Source of the DNA: DAOUAE01 sp034433795
GTDB lineage: Bacteria; Chloroflexota; UBA6077; FW602-bin22; DAOUAE01
Length of the DNA stretch: 47,461 nt
NCBI GenBank assembly: GCA_034433795.1
Contig: DAOUAE010000076.1
Span: 1 to 47,461 of the forward strand
Direction: 5' to 3'
Below the pieces are notes generated by a model. It made no database searches. It had not been told where the DNA came from and was given only the letters and a program-made list of their open reading frames with translations. Both the position numbers and the translations under genes were made by a program. Below, piece by piece: positions 31,390 to 40,349 of the stretch (positions are counted from its first letter, which is position 1; each line of letters starts with the position of its first letter).

Positions 31390-32280
31390 CTACATGTTCC
31401 GGGCCGGTTCGACTTCGGCGATGGGCCGCCGGGCCTGACGCAGGCGGGCGGCCGCCCGCCGGCGCGACCAGAAGAGGAACGGGTCGTGGGCGGCCGGCCC
31501 GTAGAGCACGGTCAGGACTTTGCGCAGTTTGGCCTCGTCCAGGTTGCGCACCAGCCGCCCGTTGTTGGCCAGCGAGATGATGCCGGTCTCCTCGGAGACG
31601 ACGATGGCCACCGCGTCGGTGATCTCGGTGATCCCCAGGGCCGCCCGGTGGCGGGTGCCCAGCTGGGCGTCCATGGTGTTGCTGGAGAGCGGCAGCACGC
31701 AGCCGGCGGCGATCACCCGGTCGCCGTGGATGATGGCCGCCCCATCGTGCAGCGGGGCGTCGCGGAAGAAGATCGTCAGCAGGAACTCGGTCGAGACCAG
31801 GGCGTTGAGGATGACCCCCGTCTCGGCGTACTCCTGGAGCCCGGTCTCGCGCTCCAGCACGATGAGGGCCCCCTGCCGCCGCTCCGAGAGGCGCCGGCAG
31901 GCCCGGGCGATCTCGGTGATGGCGTGCTGCAGGCTCTGGGCCTCCTGGCTCATCATCGGCCGGGCGATCCAGCCCCGCACCCGGCCGATCCGCTCCATCG
32001 CCCGGCGCAGTTCGGGCTGGAAGACCACCAGGAGGGCGAACGAGAGCACCGGCAGGGTGTTGCGCAGGAGCCAGTTGAGCATCGCCAGCCCGGGGAGGGT
32101 GCTGGCGATGGCCAGGGCTCCCAGCAGGAAGGCCAGACCGTAGAGGACCGAGAAGGCCGACGTCCCGCGGAACAGGCTCAGAAAGCCGTAGATCAGGACC
32201 GAGACGATGGAGATGTCGAGGATGCTCCAGATGGTGATCCGCGGGAGGATCGCCGCCACGAAATCGAAGACCTGCGTCAT
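31390..32280 (-). CDS. cdaA: Membrane diadenylate cyclase CdaA
   Basis: CdaA makes cyclic di-AMP from two ATP. The 296-residue protein has three N-terminal membrane helices (about 18-36, 42-60 and 75-90) and a DAC domain with the catalytic motifs DGA (179-181, HDGAAIIHG) and GTRHRAALG (208-216). The C-terminus is extended and Arg-rich. The ATG at 32280 fits the family N-terminus. c-di-AMP controls potassium, osmotic and cell-wall homeostasis (known). It is cotranscribed with cdaR and, 44 bases upstream, argF. Confidence 0.95.
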   Translation of the reverse strand: MTQVFDFVAAILPRITIWSILDISIVSVLIYGFLSLFRGTSAFSVLYGLAFLLGALAIASTLPGLAMLNWLLRNTLPVLSFALLVVFQPELRRAMERIGRVRGWIARPMMSQEAQSLQHAITEIARACRRLSERRQGALIVLERETGLQEYAETGVILNALVSTEFLLTIFFRDAPLHDGAAIIHGDRVIAAGCVLPLSSNTMDAQLGTRHRAALGITEITDAVAIVVSEETGIISLANNGRLVRNLDEAKLRKVLTVLYGPAAHDPFLFWSRRRAAARLRQARRPIAEVEPARNM

Positions 32281-32324
32281 CGGCCCTGCTCCTCCGCCGG
32301 CCCCACCCGGCCATCGGCCGGGCT

Positions 32325-33278
32325 CTAGGCGGGCTCCGCGCTCAGCGCGCGGCCCGCCGCCGGGGCCAGCAACAGCACCAGCACCGCCTTCTGGGCGTGC
32401 ACCCGGTTCTCCGCCTGGTCGAAGACGACCGACTGGGGTCCGTCGATGACGTCGTCGGTGATCTCCTCGCCCCGGTGGGCGGGCAGACAGTGCATCACGA
32501 TGGCGTCGGGGGCGGCCAGCCGCAGCAGCGCCGTGTTGACCTGGTAGGACTGGAAGACCCGCCGGCGCTGTTCGCGCTCGCTCTCCTGGCCCATGCTGGT
32601 CCAGACGTCGGTGTAGACCACCGTCGCCCCCTCCACCGCCGCCCGCGGATCGGTCAGGAACTCCAGCCGGGCCCCGCTCTCGGCGGCGGCCTGCTGGGCC
32701 TGGGCGACGATCGTCGGGTGGCAGGTGTAGCCGGGCGGCGAGGCGATGCGCATGTGCATCCCCAGTTTGCTGGCCGCCAAGAGCAGCGCGTGGCAGACGT
32801 TGTTGCCGTCGCCCACGTAGGCCAGGACCTGCGACCGGAGGTCGCCGCGCTTCTCCCAGATCGTGAGCATATCGGCCAGCGCCTGGCAGGGGTGGCTCAG
32901 GTCGGAGAGGCCGTTGATGACCGGCACCGTGGCGTACGCGGCCAGCAGTTCGATGTCGCGATGGCTGAAGGTCCGGGCCATGATCGCGTCGACGTACCGG
33001 CTGAGCACCCGGGCCACGTCCGGCACGCTCTCGCGCTGGCCGAGTTGAATTTCGGCCGGCGAGAGGTAGAGGGCGTGCCCGCCCAGCTGGAGCATGGCGA
33101 TGTCGAACGACACCCGGGTGCGCAGCGAGGGCTTCTGGAAGATCATCCCCAGCACCTTGCCGGCCAGCAGCGGCCGCTGCTGGCCGGCCTGCCACTCGGC
33201 CTTCAGCCGGCGGGCCAGGGTCAGGATCTGCCAGATCTCGGCGCCGCTCAGGTGGGAGAGACAGACCAGATGCTTCAC
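32325..33278 (-). CDS. argF: Ornithine carbamoyltransferase
   Basis: This enzyme makes citrulline from ornithine and carbamoyl phosphate in arginine synthesis. The 317-residue protein has the carbamoyl-phosphate motif SLRTR (51-55), HPCQALAD (129-136), an ornithine-side DVWTSMGQE and HCLPAHRGEE (263-272). The start is GTG at 33278 (MKHLVCLSHL). There is no Shine-Dalgarno; an extended -10 ends only nine bases upstream, so the message is probably leaderless or nearly so. It starts a run leading to cdaA, cdaR, der and a kinase. No other arg gene is present. Confidence 0.95.
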   Translation of the reverse strand: MKHLVCLSHLSGAEIWQILTLARRLKAEWQAGQQRPLLAGKVLGMIFQKPSLRTRVSFDIAMLQLGGHALYLSPAEIQLGQRESVPDVARVLSRYVDAIMARTFSHRDIELLAAYATVPVINGLSDLSHPCQALADMLTIWEKRGDLRSQVLAYVGDGNNVCHALLLAASKLGMHMRIASPPGYTCHPTIVAQAQQAAAESGARLEFLTDPRAAVEGATVVYTDVWTSMGQESEREQRRRVFQSYQVNTALLRLAAPDAIVMHCLPAHRGEEITDDVIDGPQSVVFDQAENRVHAQKAVLVLLLAPAAGRALSAEPA

Positions 33279-33287
33279 GGCGCTCTA

Positions 33288-33296
33288 AGTATAGCA
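33288..33296 (-). promoter_or_regulatory. Extended -10 promoter for argF-cdaA operon
   Basis: The minus strand reads TGCTATACT, a near-consensus extended -10. Transcription would begin one to three bases before the argF GTG. Confidence 0.6.
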
Positions 33297-33321
33297 CACC
33301 CCGGCGGGTCTGGGGCCCGCC

Positions 33322-33981
33322 TTAAAGGATGCGCTGCCCGTTGATCGTCAGGGTGAAGGCGCACTGCAGGTATTCGGCGGCCCGCCGGATGAACAGCATG
33401 CGCGAGAGAAAGATCTCGAAGTAATCCATAATCGAGGCGATCTCGGTGTCGATGGTCAGCTCCAGGGTGATCCGCCGGTTCTCGCTGTCCACCCGGACAA
33501 AACTGTGGGTGGCGGCGTAGTTCACCCGGTCGTGGATATCGAAGGTCGTCGGGTTGGGGTTGCGCACCCGGGACCGGTGGACGTCGCTCTTGTCGGCGAT
33601 GATGACGGCGGCCGAGACCTCGCTGACGGGCGAGCCATGGTCCTCCTCGTGGTTGCCGATGGCCCCCACGACCACCGCCAGCTCTTCCGCCGGCATTCCC
33701 AGCTGCCGCAGGATCGGGAAGACCAGCACCGCCCCGGTGGGCCCGTGGTTGGTGCGGGTGACGACGTTGCCGATGTCGTGGAGATAGCCGGCGATGGCCG
33801 CCAGCTGGGCCCGGCGATCCGGGTACCCCAGGCGGCGCAGAACGTTCTCGGCGATGTGGGCCACCAGGTTGGCGTGGCGGTAGCCGTGCTCGGTGTAGCC
33901 CAGGACGCCCAGCTGCTCGTCGGCGGCGCGGAGCAGGGCGTGGATCTCGGCGTTCCGTTTGACGTCCTCAAGGGTGACCAT
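33322..33981 (-). CDS. HD-domain phosphohydrolase
   Basis: This 219-residue protein has an HD metal-site pattern: YRHANLVAHIAENVLRRLG (first His), AGYLHDIGNVV (HD pair) and AIGNHEEDHG with further His residues, then ADKSDVHRSR with a distal Asp. The C-terminal part (ENRRITLELTIDTEIASIMDYFEIFLSRM) is a ligand-like extension. Such proteins cleave nucleotides, cyclic nucleotides or phosphate esters; no substrate can be chosen. The ATG at 33981 overlaps the stop of the TPTP-rich gene by 14 bases, indicating cotranscription. Confidence 0.88.
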   Translation of the reverse strand: MVTLEDVKRNAEIHALLRAADEQLGVLGYTEHGYRHANLVAHIAENVLRRLGYPDRRAQLAAIAGYLHDIGNVVTRTNHGPTGAVLVFPILRQLGMPAEELAVVVGAIGNHEEDHGSPVSEVSAAVIIADKSDVHRSRVRNPNPTTFDIHDRVNYAATHSFVRVDSENRRITLELTIDTEIASIMDYFEIFLSRMLFIRRAAEYLQCAFTLTINGQRIL

Positions 33982-34639
33982 CAGCCGTCCTCGTGGGCGA
34001 TGGCGAGGGCGTGGCCGGTGGGCTGGCGGTCGGCGTCGCCGTCGGACCGGGGCGCGGGGCGGTCGGCGTCGGCGTGGCGGTCGGCCGGGAGCCCGGCGTC
34101 GGGGTGCGGCCGGGGGTGGGCGAGGGGGTCGGCGTCGGCGTCGCCAGGTCCTCCACAGGCGTGGGGGTCACAGCGGGCGTCGCGGTCGGGGCCGGGGACG
34201 GGGTCGGCGTGGCCCCGACGGGCGGCGTGGGCGAGCGGGTGAGGGCCACGGTCGGCGTCGGGGTGCGCGCCGGCGGGCGCGTCGGGGTGGGGAGAAGAGT
34301 CCAGAGCGGCGCCTGGGTCGGCGTCGGTGGCAGCGGCTCGAGGGTGGGCGTGGGGGTCGCCGGCCGGACGGGGCGGGTGGGCGTCGGGGTGGGCGTCGGC
34401 GAGGGGGCCACGGCGAGGAGCGGTGGGGTCGGTGTCAGGACCGGTGTGGGCGTCTCCCCCAGGGGGGTCACCGCCAGCCGGCTGGCCTGTGCGCGCAGCC
34501 GGGGGCCGGCCACCAGCGCCGCGATCCCGGCGCAGTAGAGGCTGAGAATTCCCAGCGAGAAGACCAGCAGGACCAGGTGTCCGAAGGTCGGCCGCTCCCA
34601 CGTCCGGCGCGCCCACCGGTACGCTCTCCGTAGCTCCAT
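33968..34639 (-). CDS. Single-pass membrane protein with long Thr-Pro-rich tail
   Basis: This 223-residue protein has a short basic N-terminus, one membrane helix (about 20-45, HLVLLVFSLGILSLYCAGIAALVAG) and then about 160 residues of TPTPTP-type low-complexity sequence, probably an extended extracytoplasmic stalk. The same DNA read on the other strand gives a Gly/Val-repeat frame, which I reject. Such Thr-Pro proteins are frequent in Chloroflexota (general knowledge). It lies between serA and the HD gene on the same strand. Function unknown. Confidence 0.72.
   Translation of the reverse strand: MELRRAYRWARRTWERPTFGHLVLLVFSLGILSLYCAGIAALVAGPRLRAQASRLAVTPLGETPTPVLTPTPPLLAVAPSPTPTPTPTRPVRPATPTPTLEPLPPTPTQAPLWTLLPTPTRPPARTPTPTVALTRSPTPPVGATPTPSPAPTATPAVTPTPVEDLATPTPTPSPTPGRTPTPGSRPTATPTPTAPRPGPTATPTASPPATPSPSPTRTADGHP
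34000..34470. repeat. Low-complexity Thr-Pro codon repeat tract
   Basis: Many imperfect short units encoding TPTP/TPTPTP motifs on the minus strand. The run is a likely site of length variation between strains by slippage or recombination. Confidence 0.7.
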
Positions 34640-34700
34640 TCAGACCGTGTCCACCCATCCGGTCGTCTGGCCGGGCGCGCCGGGGGACGCGCCGGCGACC

Positions 34701-36296
34701 TTACAGCTGGACCAGTTTGGCCGCCAGCAGACCGGCCTCGGCGATCAGCCGGTGGTAGAGGTCCTCGGGCACCGGTTCGTCCAGGCCCAGGACGGTCATC
34801 GCCTCGCCCCGGCGGGTGCGCCGGCCGACCTGCATGAACGAGATATTGATATCGGCGGCTCCCAGTAGCGTGCCGATCTTGCCGACGATCCCCGGCCGGT
34901 CGATGTGGTAGCAGAGCAGCAGGTAGCCCTCGGTCGGCAGAACGTGCACCCAGTACTGGTTGATCCGCACGATGTACGGCTCGCCGCTGACCACCGTGCC
35001 GCTCAGCTGGTGGACGAACTGGGCGGCGGCCGTGCGGACCGTCAGCAGGTTGGCGTAGTTCTCGGCGGGGGCGGTCTGACGGTGCTCGACCACCGTCAGA
35101 CCCCGCACCCGGGCCATCAGCAGGGCGTTGGTGAGGGTGATGTGCTCGGGCGAGACGGTCTGCAGGTAGCCCTTGACCACCGCCGCCTTGAGCGGGGTGG
35201 TGTCGTACTCGGCGATCTCGCCCTCGTAGAGAATCTCCAGGTGGCGGAGCTGGCCGTTGGACAGCTGGGCGAAGAGCCGTCCCAGCCGCTCGGCCAGCCG
35301 GATGTAGGGGGCCAGCGCCTGCAGCTGCTCGGGGAGGATCGCCGGGGCGTTGACGGCGTAGCGGGCCGGCAGCCCCTGCAGGACGGCGATCACCTGCTCG
35401 GCCACCTCGACGGCCGCGCTGATCTGCGCCTCCTCCGTTGAGGCCCCCAGGTGGGGTGTCAGGACCACCCGCTGCCGCAGGTCGGGGTCGGTGATGAAGG
35501 GCGAATTCTCGGGCGGCTCGGTGGTGAAGACGTCGAGGGCCGCGCCGGCCACCTGGCCGCTCCGCAGGGCCGCCGCCAGCGCCGCCTCGTCGATGATCCC
35601 ACCCCGGGCGCAGTTGATGATGCGCACGCCGCGCTTGGTCCGGGCCAGTTCGCGGGCGCCGATGAGCCCGCGCGTCGCCGGGGTGAGCGGGACGTGGACG
35701 GTCAGGAAGTCGCTCTGCTGGAGCAGGGTGTCCAGGTCGACCAGCGTGACGTTGAGTTTCAGGGCGTACTCCGGCGAGACGTACGGGTCGTAGGCGATGA
35801 CCCGCATCCCCAGCCCGCCGGCCCGGCGGGCCACCTCCGAGCCGATGTGCCCCAGGCCGATGATCCCCAGCGTCTTGCCCCGCACCTCGACCCCCAGGAA
35901 GCGCGACCGCTCCCAGCGGCCGGCCTTGACCGAGGCGTCGGCCTGAGGGATGTGGCGGGCCAGGGCCAGCATCAACGCCAGCGTGTGCTCGGCGGCCGCC
36001 ACGTTCGAGGCGGTCGGGGCATTGACCACCACGATGCCCCGGGCGCTGGCCGCCTCGACGTCGATGTTGTCCACCCCCACCCCGGCCCGACCGATGACCC
36101 GCAGCCGGGTGGCGGCGTTGATCACCTCGGCCGAGACCCGCGTCTGGCTGCGGACGATCAGCCCCTCGTAGCCGTCGATGGCCTCGCGCAGCCGCGCCCC
36201 AAGGTCCGGACGCACATCCACCTGGGCGTGCTGACGCAGCAGACGCAGGCCATCTTCGGCGATGGGTTCGCAGACCAGAATCCGCGGTTCAGTCAT
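34701..36296 (-). CDS. serA: D-3-phosphoglycerate dehydrogenase
   Basis: SerA oxidises 3-phosphoglycerate with NAD, the first step of serine synthesis. The 531-residue long form has GRAGVGVDNIDVEAA, the Rossmann motif GIIGLGHIGSEVARR, ARGGIIDEAAL, LTPHLGASTEEAQ with the catalytic His, an intervening domain and a C-terminal ACT domain (about 455-531, GYLLLCYHIDRPGIVGKIGTLLG) that usually gives serine feedback. The ATG at 36296 follows GAGG. It is divergent from the moxR-like gene and upstream of the TPTP-rich gene. Confidence 0.95.
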   Translation of the reverse strand: MTEPRILVCEPIAEDGLRLLRQHAQVDVRPDLGARLREAIDGYEGLIVRSQTRVSAEVINAATRLRVIGRAGVGVDNIDVEAASARGIVVVNAPTASNVAAAEHTLALMLALARHIPQADASVKAGRWERSRFLGVEVRGKTLGIIGLGHIGSEVARRAGGLGMRVIAYDPYVSPEYALKLNVTLVDLDTLLQQSDFLTVHVPLTPATRGLIGARELARTKRGVRIINCARGGIIDEAALAAALRSGQVAGAALDVFTTEPPENSPFITDPDLRQRVVLTPHLGASTEEAQISAAVEVAEQVIAVLQGLPARYAVNAPAILPEQLQALAPYIRLAERLGRLFAQLSNGQLRHLEILYEGEIAEYDTTPLKAAVVKGYLQTVSPEHITLTNALLMARVRGLTVVEHRQTAPAENYANLLTVRTAAAQFVHQLSGTVVSGEPYIVRINQYWVHVLPTEGYLLLCYHIDRPGIVGKIGTLLGAADINISFMQVGRRTRRGEAMTVLGLDEPVPEDLYHRLIAEAGLLAAKLVQL

Positions 36297-36412
36297 GCCT
36301 CATCCGAATCTTGCGGTCCGGGCGGCTTTCCGGTATGCTAACAGGCGAGCAGCGTAGAGGCGTGATCGGCAATGCAGAGTAAATATAGCGCGCGGCCGGA
36401 GCGGGGGTCAAG

Positions 36413-37357
36413 GTGCGGGCCATTCAGGACCTGAGCGAGCGGGTCATCGCCAATGTCGAGCGCGTGATCGTCGGCAAACGGCCGGTGATCGAGCTGGCGG
36501 TGGTGGCTCTGCTCTGCGAAGGGCACGTTCTCATCGAGGATGTGCCCGGTGTCGGCAAGACCATGCTGGCGCGCGCTCTGGCGGCCTCGCTGGGCTGCAC
36601 CTTCCGGCGCCTCCAGTTCACCCCCGATCTTCTGCCCAGCGATGTCACCGGCGTCTCGGTCTTCAATCAGAAGACCGGTGAGTTCGAGTTTCGCCCGGGC
36701 CCGATCTTCACCCATATCCTGCTGGCCGACGAGATCAACCGGGCCACCCCCCGGACCCAGTCGGCCCTCCTGGAGTGCATGGCCGAGCGTCAGGTCTCGG
36801 TCGAGGGCCAGCCGCGTCCCCTTCCCCGTCCCTTTCTGGTCCTGGCCACCCAGAACCCCATCGAGTACGAGGGCACCTTTCCCCTGCCCGAGGCCCAGCT
36901 CGACCGCTTTCTGCTGCGCCTGCGGATCGGCTATCCCTCGTTCGACGACGAGCGCCAGATGACCCTGAACCTCCAGCACCGTCACCCCATCGAAACGCTG
37001 GGGCCGGTGGCCGACGGGGCCGAGGTCCTCCGGCTCCAGGAGCAGGTGACCGCCGTCGCGGTCGAGGACTCGGTCCGCGACTACATCATCACCCTGGTCC
37101 GGGCCACCCGCGACCACCCCGATGTGGCCCTGGGGGCCAGCCCGCGGGGCACCCTGGCGCTCCTGCGCAGCAGTCAGGCCCTGGCGGCCATGGCCGGCCG
37201 GGCCTACGTCCTGCCCGACGACGTCAAGCGCCTGGCCCCCTTTGTCCTGGCTCACCGTCTGCTGCTCAAGCCCGACGCCCAGTTGCGGGGGCGCACCGCC
37301 GAGGACGTCGTCCAGAGCGTGGTGGAGCGCGTGCCGGTGCCGGTGGCCCCGCGCTGA
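36413..37357 (+). CDS. MoxR-family AAA+ ATPase
   Basis: MoxR ATPases act as chaperone-like factors, often with DUF58 partners. The 314-residue protein has Walker A DVPGVGKT (43-50), Walker B ILLADEINRA, sensor 1 LATQNPIEYEGTFPLPEAQLDRF and a C-terminal helical lid. The GTG at 36413 has a G-rich ribosome site nearby. It starts the moxR-DUF58-DUF4129 run, a conserved arrangement for which an envelope or stress role has been suggested. An A+T-rich patch (36380-36387) upstream may hold the promoter. Confidence 0.93.
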   Translation: MRAIQDLSERVIANVERVIVGKRPVIELAVVALLCEGHVLIEDVPGVGKTMLARALAASLGCTFRRLQFTPDLLPSDVTGVSVFNQKTGEFEFRPGPIFTHILLADEINRATPRTQSALLECMAERQVSVEGQPRPLPRPFLVLATQNPIEYEGTFPLPEAQLDRFLLRLRIGYPSFDDERQMTLNLQHRHPIETLGPVADGAEVLRLQEQVTAVAVEDSVRDYIITLVRATRDHPDVALGASPRGTLALLRSSQALAAMAGRAYVLPDDVKRLAPFVLAHRLLLKPDAQLRGRTAEDVVQSVVERVPVPVAPR

Positions 37358-37368
37358 CGAGGAGAGCC

Positions 37369-38562
37369 GTGCTCAACCTCTGGCCCTTTCTCTTTCTGGT
37401 TCTCCTGCTGGCGGTGACCCTGAAGGTGGGCTTCCTCTACCACATCTTCTACCTGCTGGTTCTGGTGGTGCTGCTGGCCCACCTCTGGGGCCGCTACGCG
37501 GTCGGCCGGCTGGTCGTCCGGCGGCGTTTCGAGCCGCGGGCCTTCTACGGCGAGACGATCCCGGTCGTGCTGGAGGTCCACAATACCGGCTGGCTGCCCG
37601 TCCCCTGGCTGCTGGTCCACGAGCGGCTGCCGCTGGCCCTGGCCAGCCCGGCCTTTCTGCGGCGGGCGCTGGCGCTGTGGCCGCGCGAGCGCTGCCGGCT
37701 GACGTACACGCTCCACGCCCGTCAGCGCGGCTACTACACCCTCGGCCCGCTGACCGTCGAAACCGGCGATGTCCTGGGCCTCCAGCGGGTCGAGCAGATC
37801 GTCGGCGCGACCGACCATCTCATCGTCTACCCCAAGATCGTGCCGGTGGGGGAGCTGGGCCTGCCCTCGCGGGTGCCGTTGGGGCTCCTGCGGACGCCCC
37901 AGCCGCTCTACGCCGACCCGGTCCGGGTCATCGGGGTGCGTCCCTACACCACGGGCGACAGCTTCCGTCTGATCCACTGGAAGGCGACGGCGGCGACCGG
38001 CGCGCTGCAGGTCAAGAAGCTGGAACCGGCGATGATGCTGCCGACGGTCATCCTGCTCAATCTCCATCTGCCGGAGTACGAGCGCGTCTTCGCCTACTAC
38101 GCCGCCGAGCTGGCGATCATCGTGGCCGCCAGCCTGGCCAACCACCTGGTCGGCCTGCGCCAGGAGGTGGGGCTGCTGACCAACGGTCTGGACAGCCTGA
38201 CCGGCCAGCCGATCATCGGGGCGCTCCCCCGGAAGGGACGGCACCATCTGATGCTGTTGCTGGAGATGCTGGCCCGGGTGGTGCCGGGGGAGACCACCCC
38301 CTTCCCGGTCTTTGTGCGGGGCCAGATGCCGCGTCTGCCGTGGGGAGCCACGCTGGTCCTGGTGACGCCGGGGGAGACGCCGGCGCTCCTGGAGAGCGTC
38401 CTGGTCCTGCGTCGGGCCGGCTTCAGCGTCGTCCTGGTCTACGTCCGGCCGCCCGGGCCGGCCGTGGGCGAGCGGTCGGCGGCGCTGGGCCTGCCCTACT
38501 ACGAGGTCTGGCGCGAGGAGCACCTGGAGGGGGCGCGGCCCGCCGTGAGGGGGAGCCGGTGA
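37369..38562 (+). CDS. DUF58-domain membrane protein
   Basis: This 397-residue protein has two N-terminal membrane helices (about 3-45), a beta-rich segment with IPVVLEVHNTGWLPVPWLLVHE, and the DUF58 signature RVIGVRPYTTGDSFRLIHWKATAATGALQVKKLEP. A vWA-like C-terminal domain follows. The GTG at 37369 is preceded by GAGGAG and lies 11 bases after moxR. Its stop overlaps the next start as GTGA. DUF58 proteins are thought to be MoxR clients. Confidence 0.9.
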   Translation: MLNLWPFLFLVLLLAVTLKVGFLYHIFYLLVLVVLLAHLWGRYAVGRLVVRRRFEPRAFYGETIPVVLEVHNTGWLPVPWLLVHERLPLALASPAFLRRALALWPRERCRLTYTLHARQRGYYTLGPLTVETGDVLGLQRVEQIVGATDHLIVYPKIVPVGELGLPSRVPLGLLRTPQPLYADPVRVIGVRPYTTGDSFRLIHWKATAATGALQVKKLEPAMMLPTVILLNLHLPEYERVFAYYAAELAIIVAASLANHLVGLRQEVGLLTNGLDSLTGQPIIGALPRKGRHHLMLLLEMLARVVPGETTPFPVFVRGQMPRLPWGATLVLVTPGETPALLESVLVLRRAGFSVVLVYVRPPGPAVGERSAALGLPYYEVWREEHLEGARPAVRGSR

Positions 38563-40292
38563 AGCGACGGTCGTGGAGCGCCACGCTGGGGCAGTGGTTT
38601 CTGCCGCCGGAGTTCTACCGCGAGTATCGGCCGGGTCCGGCCACCTGGGTCGAGGCCGTCTTCGAGCCGGCGGTGCTGGTGGCGGCGGTCGTCTCCTTCA
38701 GCACCGGCCTGGTCCAGTTCGGCCTGGCGCTGGTTCCCACCTGGCCGGCCGACGGTCTGGTGCCGCTGGCCGGACTGGCCGCCCTGGCCAGTTTCCTCTA
38801 CGCCCGCCGTCTGGCGCGGGGGGCCATTCTCTGGAAGGAGTGGCTGGTCATTCTTGTGCCCTTCCTGCTGGCCGTGCGTCTTCTGCCCTATCTCGCCCAC
38901 CCTGAAGCCCTGGCGGGCGACCTCTGGCGCTGGTGGTCCGATCCCCTGAGTTTCTTTGACCTCGCGTTCATCGTCGGGACGCTCCTGGTGGCGGGCGCCT
39001 GGTGGACCGGCTTTCGCACCACCCTCGACCTGAACAGTCTGCGCGTCCAGGCCGGGGAGATCCTCTCCGAGCGGCTCCAGCGCGACCCGCTCTGGGAGAC
39101 CGACCGTGGCCGCTTCGTCGACCACACCACCCCGTTGCGCAACGTGGCCGGTCGCTTCCTCGCCGGCGGGGTGGTGCTGCTCGTTCTCAGCGGGCTGACC
39201 GCGCTGGACGTCCGGCAGCTGCTGAGTCTGCAGGCGGTGGTGGCCCTCCTGACCGTCGGCCGTCCGGCGGTCTCGGGGGCCCTGGTCAACGTGGTCCTCT
39301 ATTTCGTGCTGGTGCTCCTGCTCCTGGCGGAGATGCAGTACGTCCGGCAGCGGACGCTCTGGCAGGTCGCTCAGGTGCCGGTGGCCCCGACCGTGCCGGG
39401 GCACTGGGTGCTGAGCAGCCTGGGGCTGGTGGCGGTGGCGCTTGTGGGGGCGCTGCTGCTGCCGACCGAGCACATGCTGCCCCTGGCGGTGCTCCTGGAC
39501 AGCCTGATCCAGGCCCTGCGGGTCGTCGCCTTCTGGCTCTTTTTCGCCCTGTACCTGGTCCTCTGGGTGCTCACCCTGCCCTTCCGGCTGCTCTCGCCGG
39601 GCGCCGCCGACGCGGGGCTGGCCCCGGGCCGGTTCCAGCCGCCGGCGGCTCCCCCGCCGGGAAGCGCGCCCGGCTGGCTGGACCTGGTGCGGTCGCTCGT
39701 CTTCTGGGGGATCGCCCTGCTGGTGGTGCTCTACGCGGGGCGCACCCTGCTCAGTCAGCGGCCCGGTCGGGTGGTGTGGGCGCAGCTGGCGCGGGCCGGT
39801 CGGGCGCTGGGCCGGCTGTGGGGCTGGCTCTGGCGGCGGGCCGGAGCGGCCCGGCAACGGGCGGGGCTGCTGGCCGGGCTGCTGCTGGCCCGGGTGCTGA
39901 GCGCGGCGGCGCCCGTTCGCCCGCGGGCCGGCCGGTTCCGCTGGCTGCGCCGGCTGGCGCCGCGCGACCTGATCATCGCCCTGTACCTGGCGACGGTCGA
40001 GCGGGCGGGCCGGTTGGGCGTGGCGCGTCGGCCGAGTCAGACGCCGCTGGAGTACCAGGCGGCGCTCCGCCAGCGTTTCCCCGATCTGGAGCCCGACCTC
40101 TCGGCGCTGACCGCCGCCTTCCTGGAGGCCCGCTACAGTCCCCGGCCGATCGGCCCCGACGAGGTCGCGACCGCCCGGCGGGCCTGGGCCGCCCTGCGCC
40201 AGCGTCTGCACCGCTGGCGGCGAAGAGGGAGAGCGCCCGGCCTGTCGGACGATGGGGGTCCTCTTGACACTGCCAGCGGCCGAGCAGTATAA
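38559..40292 (+). CDS. DUF4129-domain multi-pass membrane protein
   Basis: This 577-residue protein has about six to eight hydrophobic segments between residues 25 and 410 and a C-terminal DUF4129 domain (about 465-560) with LYLATVERAGRLGVARRPSQTPLEYQAAL and FLEARYS. In many genomes this position is held by a transglutaminase-like/DUF4129 fusion; here I see no Cys-His-Asp transglutaminase segment, so this looks like the membrane partner alone. The GTG overlaps the DUF58 stop. A promoter for the next genes sits inside its last codons. Confidence 0.82.
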   Translation: MKRRSWSATLGQWFLPPEFYREYRPGPATWVEAVFEPAVLVAAVVSFSTGLVQFGLALVPTWPADGLVPLAGLAALASFLYARRLARGAILWKEWLVILVPFLLAVRLLPYLAHPEALAGDLWRWWSDPLSFFDLAFIVGTLLVAGAWWTGFRTTLDLNSLRVQAGEILSERLQRDPLWETDRGRFVDHTTPLRNVAGRFLAGGVVLLVLSGLTALDVRQLLSLQAVVALLTVGRPAVSGALVNVVLYFVLVLLLLAEMQYVRQRTLWQVAQVPVAPTVPGHWVLSSLGLVAVALVGALLLPTEHMLPLAVLLDSLIQALRVVAFWLFFALYLVLWVLTLPFRLLSPGAADAGLAPGRFQPPAAPPPGSAPGWLDLVRSLVFWGIALLVVLYAGRTLLSQRPGRVVWAQLARAGRALGRLWGWLWRRAGAARQRAGLLAGLLLARVLSAAAPVRPRAGRFRWLRRLAPRDLIIALYLATVERAGRLGVARRPSQTPLEYQAALRQRFPDLEPDLSALTAAFLEARYSPRPIGPDEVATARRAWAALRQRLHRWRRRGRAPGLSDDGGPLDTASGRAV

Positions 40293-40293
40293 C
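40264..40293 (+). promoter_or_regulatory. Promoter inside the 3' end of the DUF4129 gene
   Basis: TTGACA (40264-40269), 18 bases, TATAAC (40288-40293). Both boxes are near consensus, giving a transcript starting about 50 bases before the small gene at 40350. Confidence 0.65.
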
Positions 40294-40349
40294 AGAAGTG
40301 CGCAGGCGCCCAGGACGCGCCAAGGGGCACGGGCGCAGCGAGGGGAGCC

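Noticed and set aside
33993..34538. Plus-strand Gly-Val repeat frame
   Set aside because: It mirrors the Thr-Pro repeats on the minus strand. The minus frame has a membrane anchor and fits the operon; the plus frame has neither.
39330..39340. Heptamer resembling a half of the 7-2-7 operator (TGCAGTA)
   Set aside because: Single half site inside the DUF4129 coding region with no partner arm.
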